NCBI GenBank assembly: GCA_036005805.1
Contig: DASYQE010000073.1
Location: 1-7,218, forward strand
Direction of reading: 5' to 3'
Length of the DNA stretch: 7,218 bases
From: DASRAU01 sp036005805
GTDB taxonomy: Bacteria; Acidobacteriota; Polarisedimenticolia; Gp22-AA2
Shown in pieces: positions 4,297 through 7,218 of the stretch (position 1 is the stretch's first letter; each line of letters opens with the position of its first letter). A model generated the notes under the pieces. It was not told the origin of the DNA. It saw nothing but the letters and a program-made list of their open reading frames with translations, and searched no databases. Both the position numbers and the translations under genes were made by a program.

Positions 4297-6906
4297 ATGG
4301 ACGCTCCCGGCCGGTTCTTCCGCGGGCTGCGCGCGCTCTTCCGGCGCGATCGCGACGAGCGCGAGCTCGATCAGGAGCTGCGCGCCTGGACCGACGCCTC
4401 GGCCGCGGCTCATGCGCGCGCCGGGATGGACCCGGACGCCGCGCGGCGCGCCGCGCGCGTCGAGCTGGGATCCGCCGAGGCGGTCAAGGAGCAGGTGCGC
4501 GACGTCGGCTGGGAGACGCGGTTCGAGTCGCTCCTGCGCGACCTGCGCTACGGCGCCCGGGTCCTGGCCCGGCACCCCGGCTTCTCCGCCGCGGCCATCC
4601 TCACCCTGGCGCTCGGCGTCGGCGCCAACACGGCGCTGTTCAGCGTGGTGAACGCGGTCCTCCTGAAGCCGCTCCCCTATCCGGACGACGACCGCCTGGT
4701 GACGCTCGTGGGCACTCATTCCGTCCCCGACGTCGCCGACCTCGCCACGATGTCGTCGTCGTTCACGGCGATGGGGACCCTGGCGCGCTGGGACGCCGAC
4801 CTCGTCGGCGAAGGCGAGCCGCAGCGGATCTTCGCCGAGCTGGCCGGAGAGGACACCTTCAAGGCGCTCGCGGTCCCGGCGGCGATCGGGCGGACCTTCG
4901 ACGCCCGTGACGACCAGGCCCGCGCACCGGTCGTGATCCTGAGCGACGGGTTCTGGCGCAGCCATCTCGCCGCCGACCCGGCCGTCGTCGGAAGAAAACT
5001 GACGCTCAGCGGCAAGGTGTACGACGTGATCGGCGTGATGCCTCCCGGTTTCCGGACCCCGTTCAACGGATCGGCCGCGCAGCTCTGGGTGCCTTTCCGG
5101 TTCGGGTACCCCGAGGCGGCCGAGGCGCGCGGCGCTCACTTCACCAACCCGGTGGCCCGGCTCGCCCCGCATGTCACGCTGGCCGCGGCGCGGGCCGAGC
5201 TCGAGCTTTTGGGCCGGCGCCTGGCCGAGGCCCACCCGGACGAAGCGCGCACCTTCGTCCCCCAGCCGCTGCGCGACCGCGTCAGCGGGGAGATCCGCCG
5301 GCCGCTCCTGCTGCTGTTCGCGGCGGTTTTGCTCGTCCTGCTCGTCGCCTGCGCCAACTACGCGTCGCTCCTCCTGGCGCGCGGCGCCGGGCGCGGGGCC
5401 GAGATGCGCCTGCGCCGGGCGCTGGGCGCCGCACGCGGCCGGCTGGTGCGCCAGCTCGTCACCGAGAGCGCGCTGCTCTCGCTTCTCGGCGGCCTGGCCG
5501 GCGCGCTCCTCGCGAGCCTCGGCCTGCGCGTCCTGGCGGCGCTTCGTCCCGAAGGACTGCCGGCGGTCAACCCGATCGTGCTCGACCTCGACGCTCTCGC
5601 CTTCGCGCTGCTCGCGTCGTTCGTCACCGGGCTCGTGTTCGGGGTGGCCCCGGCGTGGCAGGCGGCGCGCGGCGGCGAGCGGCCGCCGGCCTCGTCCACG
5701 ACGAGCGCCGCGACCTCACCTCTGCGGCGCGGCCTCGTGGTCGCGCAGCTGGCGCTGGCGCTGGTCCTCCTGACGGGAGCGGGCCTGCTGATGCGCTCGT
5801 TCGCGATCCTGCTCGCCCAGCCGAGCGGCTTCCAGCCGGACGGGGTGCTGACGATGCGACTGCAGCTGCCGGCGGCGCGCTACGACTCGATCCCGTCGCA
5901 GCAGGCCTTCCTGTCGCGCCTCGAAGAGGGACTGCGCGACCTGCCGGGCGCCCGCGCGGCCGGGCTGGTCTCCGAGCTGCCCCTCTCCGGCTGGCGGATG
6001 ATGCACAACATGATCGTCGAGGGGCAGCCCCAGGTTCCCGAAGGCCAGGAGCCGGAGATCTACACGCACGAGGTGAGCCCCGGCTACTTCGCCGCCGCGG
6101 GGACGCCGATTCTGCGCGGCCGCGGCATCGCCGTCTCCGATGCGCCGGACGCGCCGCTCGTGGGGGTGGTCAACGAGGCGTTCGTGCGCCGCTTCGCGCC
6201 CGACCGCGACCCGATCGGGATGCGGGCGCGCTGGGCCCGCGCCGAGCCGAACGCCTGGATGACCATCGTCGGTGTCGTCGGCGACGCCCGCTTCGAGAGC
6301 CTGGGCGAGGAGCAGTCACCGACCATCTACACACCCTTCCTCCAGAAGCAGCAGCCGTGGAAGCGCTGGACCGCCGTCGTCATCCGCTCCGCGGGAGGCG
6401 ATCCGATGTCCCTCGCGGAGCGGGTCCGGCAGGACGTGCGGCGCCTCGACGCCGCGCTGCCGATCACCGAGGTGCGGCCGATGTCGGCGGTGCTCCTGAC
6501 GTCGGTGAGCGACCGGCGCTTCAACCTCATCCTGCTGTCGGCCTTCGCCTTTCTGGCGTTCGGCCTGGCGGCGGTCGGCGTCTACGGCGTGCTGGCGCAC
6601 CTCGTGGCGCAGCGGTCGCGCGAGGTCGGCGTGCGCATGGCGCTCGGCGCCCGGCGGCTCGATGTCCTGTGGCTCATGCTGCGCCAGGGCCTGCCGCTCA
6701 TCGGCCTCGGCATCGCCGGCGGGACGCTCGCCGCCCTGGCCTCGACGCACCTGATGCGGAGCCTTCTCTACGGCATCGGACCCGGCGATCCCCTGACCTT
6801 CGTCGCCGCGGCCGCCTGCCTGGCCCTCGTCGGCGTGCTCGCGAGCCTGATCCCGGCGCAGCGGGCGACGCGCGTCGATCCCTGCATCGCCCTGCGCGCC
6901 GAATAG
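4297..6906 (+). CDS. ADOP-type duplicated MacB/FtsX-like ABC permease
   Basis: The product is 869 residues, using ATG 4297 with GGAGG 7 nt upstream; a TTG at 4291 is too close to the SD. Residues 1-80 are the cytoplasmic prefix typical of the family (RDERELDQELRAW, VELGSAEAVKEQVRDV). Transmembrane helices are expected near 96-123, 336-362, 389-415, 432-455, 477-500, 743-770, 795-815 and 833-855. Two MacB-type periplasmic domains lie at about 124-335 (with VYDVIGVMPPGFRTPF) and 501-742 (with NEAFVRRFAPDRDPIGMR). Each is followed by an FtsX-type membrane domain with the coupling segment EMRLRRALGAARGRL (369-383) or REVGVRMALGARRLDVL (775-791). This doubled 4+4 topology is the acidobacterial duplicated orphan permease family (TIGR03434). 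MacB-like systems work as mechanotransmission pumps or export envelope substrates and need an ATPase. None is encoded nearby, as usual for this family. The substrate is unknown and regulation is probably by the preceding PadR. Confidence 0.94.
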   Translation: MDAPGRFFRGLRALFRRDRDERELDQELRAWTDASAAAHARAGMDPDAARRAARVELGSAEAVKEQVRDVGWETRFESLLRDLRYGARVLARHPGFSAAAILTLALGVGANTALFSVVNAVLLKPLPYPDDDRLVTLVGTHSVPDVADLATMSSSFTAMGTLARWDADLVGEGEPQRIFAELAGEDTFKALAVPAAIGRTFDARDDQARAPVVILSDGFWRSHLAADPAVVGRKLTLSGKVYDVIGVMPPGFRTPFNGSAAQLWVPFRFGYPEAAEARGAHFTNPVARLAPHVTLAAARAELELLGRRLAEAHPDEARTFVPQPLRDRVSGEIRRPLLLLFAAVLLVLLVACANYASLLLARGAGRGAEMRLRRALGAARGRLVRQLVTESALLSLLGGLAGALLASLGLRVLAALRPEGLPAVNPIVLDLDALAFALLASFVTGLVFGVAPAWQAARGGERPPASSTTSAATSPLRRGLVVAQLALALVLLTGAGLLMRSFAILLAQPSGFQPDGVLTMRLQLPAARYDSIPSQQAFLSRLEEGLRDLPGARAAGLVSELPLSGWRMMHNMIVEGQPQVPEGQEPEIYTHEVSPGYFAAAGTPILRGRGIAVSDAPDAPLVGVVNEAFVRRFAPDRDPIGMRARWARAEPNAWMTIVGVVGDARFESLGEEQSPTIYTPFLQKQQPWKRWTAVVIRSAGGDPMSLAERVRQDVRRLDAALPITEVRPMSAVLLTSVSDRRFNLILLSAFAFLAFGLAAVGVYGVLAHLVAQRSREVGVRMALGARRLDVLWLMLRQGLPLIGLGIAGGTLAALASTHLMRSLLYGIGPGDPLTFVAAAACLALVGVLASLIPAQRATRVDPCIALRAE

Positions 6907-6937
6907 CCTCGCCGCATCGACTCGCGCCGCCGCGCCT

Positions 6938-7216
6938 CTAGACGGCGTACTGGTTCAGGATGTGCTCGATCTCGGCCGTGGCGAAGTCGTTCAGGCCGAT
7001 GACCCGGGTCTCGGGACGCAGCGTCGGCGGCACGATGTTGCGGGCGTCATCGCGGCTGTCCACGTCGGCGATGAACCACGCCTTGTGGACGCCGTCCTTG
7101 CAGCCCCAGTCGGCGTGCGTCAGGAAGTGCGAACCGGTCTTGAGGAAGATGTCCACGACCCGCGCGCACGGTACCATCCCCGCATCGTGCGGAACCTCGA
7201 CCAGAAATCTCGCCAT
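6938..7216 (-). CDS. Small conserved-looking hypothetical protein, alpha/beta (ferredoxin-like?)
   Basis: The product is 92 residues (MARFLVEVPHDAGMVPCARV to EIEHILNQYAV). The predicted order is strand (RFLVEV), helix (CARVVDIFLKTG), a His/Asp/Cys-bearing loop (SHFLTHADWGCKDG), strand (KAWFIADV), helix (SRDDARNIVPP), strand (TRVIGLNDF) and a final helix. This suggests a small ferredoxin-like or dimeric alpha-beta-barrel protein. I do not recognise a characterised family, and no function is assigned. The cluster HFLTHADWGC could bind a metal or be structural. The ATG is 2 bases from the window edge, so the SD and any upstream extension cannot be seen; the N-terminus looks natural. It converges on the permease gene with a 31-bp gap that shows no clear terminator. 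Confidence 0.75.
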   Translation of the reverse strand: MARFLVEVPHDAGMVPCARVVDIFLKTGSHFLTHADWGCKDGVHKAWFIADVDSRDDARNIVPPTLRPETRVIGLNDFATAEIEHILNQYAV

Positions 7217-7218
7217 GG

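Noticed and set aside
4198..5235. Minus-strand open frame of 345 codons
   Set aside because: It is antisense to the padR end and the permease N-terminal half, both clearly coding. The translation is low complexity without motifs.
5655..6941. Plus-strand open frame of 428 codons in another phase inside the permease gene
   Set aside because: It is an out-of-frame shadow. The permease frame carries the MacB and FtsX motifs throughout this stretch, and the alternative product is Arg/Ala/Gly-rich filler.

Overview
The window is GC-rich DNA with bacterial gene structure: tightly packed genes, stop/start overlaps and Shine-Dalgarno (SD) sites. The pairing of a short PadR regulator with a roughly 870-residue duplicated MacB/FtsX-type permease is characteristic of Acidobacteriota and some related GC-rich environmental phyla. 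I infer an acidobacterium-like organism and cannot name it further.

Left part, minus strand (1-2026): three genes run in the same direction. The first is a short SelW-like (Rdx family) gene at 2026-1790. It can only be read as a full protein if an in-frame TGA at codon 12 is decoded as selenocysteine. The TGA sits exactly at the second position of the family's CxxC/CxxU redox motif, and a perfect GC hairpin of bacterial SECIS type lies 18 nt downstream. This gene is invisible to ordinary gene calling and is the most notable item here. Next come a putative lipoprotein with a TonB-C-like domain (1724-1164) and a TIGR00300-family enzyme (ornithine cyclodeaminase / LOR-SDH type) that runs off the left edge.

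Middle, plus strand (2103-3747): three translationally coupled genes encode an ECF sigma factor, a single-pass membrane protein that is probably its anti-sigma factor, and a periplasmic Spy/CnrX-like helical protein. The layout matches a signalling cassette in which an exported sensor controls an anti-sigma factor, as in the CnrYXH metal-response system. The metal itself is not evident. The ligand could also be protein-folding stress.

Right part, plus strand (about 3840-6906): a padR gene and an ADOP-type permease gene form a two-gene unit with 2 nt between them. Two tandem 21-bp palindromes lie between the likely -10 box and the padR start, and the padR ribosome binding site overlaps the second one. 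They look like autoregulatory operators. A 10-bp match to one operator arm lies about 150 bp upstream.

Right edge, minus strand (7216-6938): a small protein of unknown function converges on the permease gene. No rRNA, tRNA, CRISPR array, insertion sequence or convincing intrinsic terminator was seen. The longest gene-free stretch, about 200 bp, is the regulatory region before padR.
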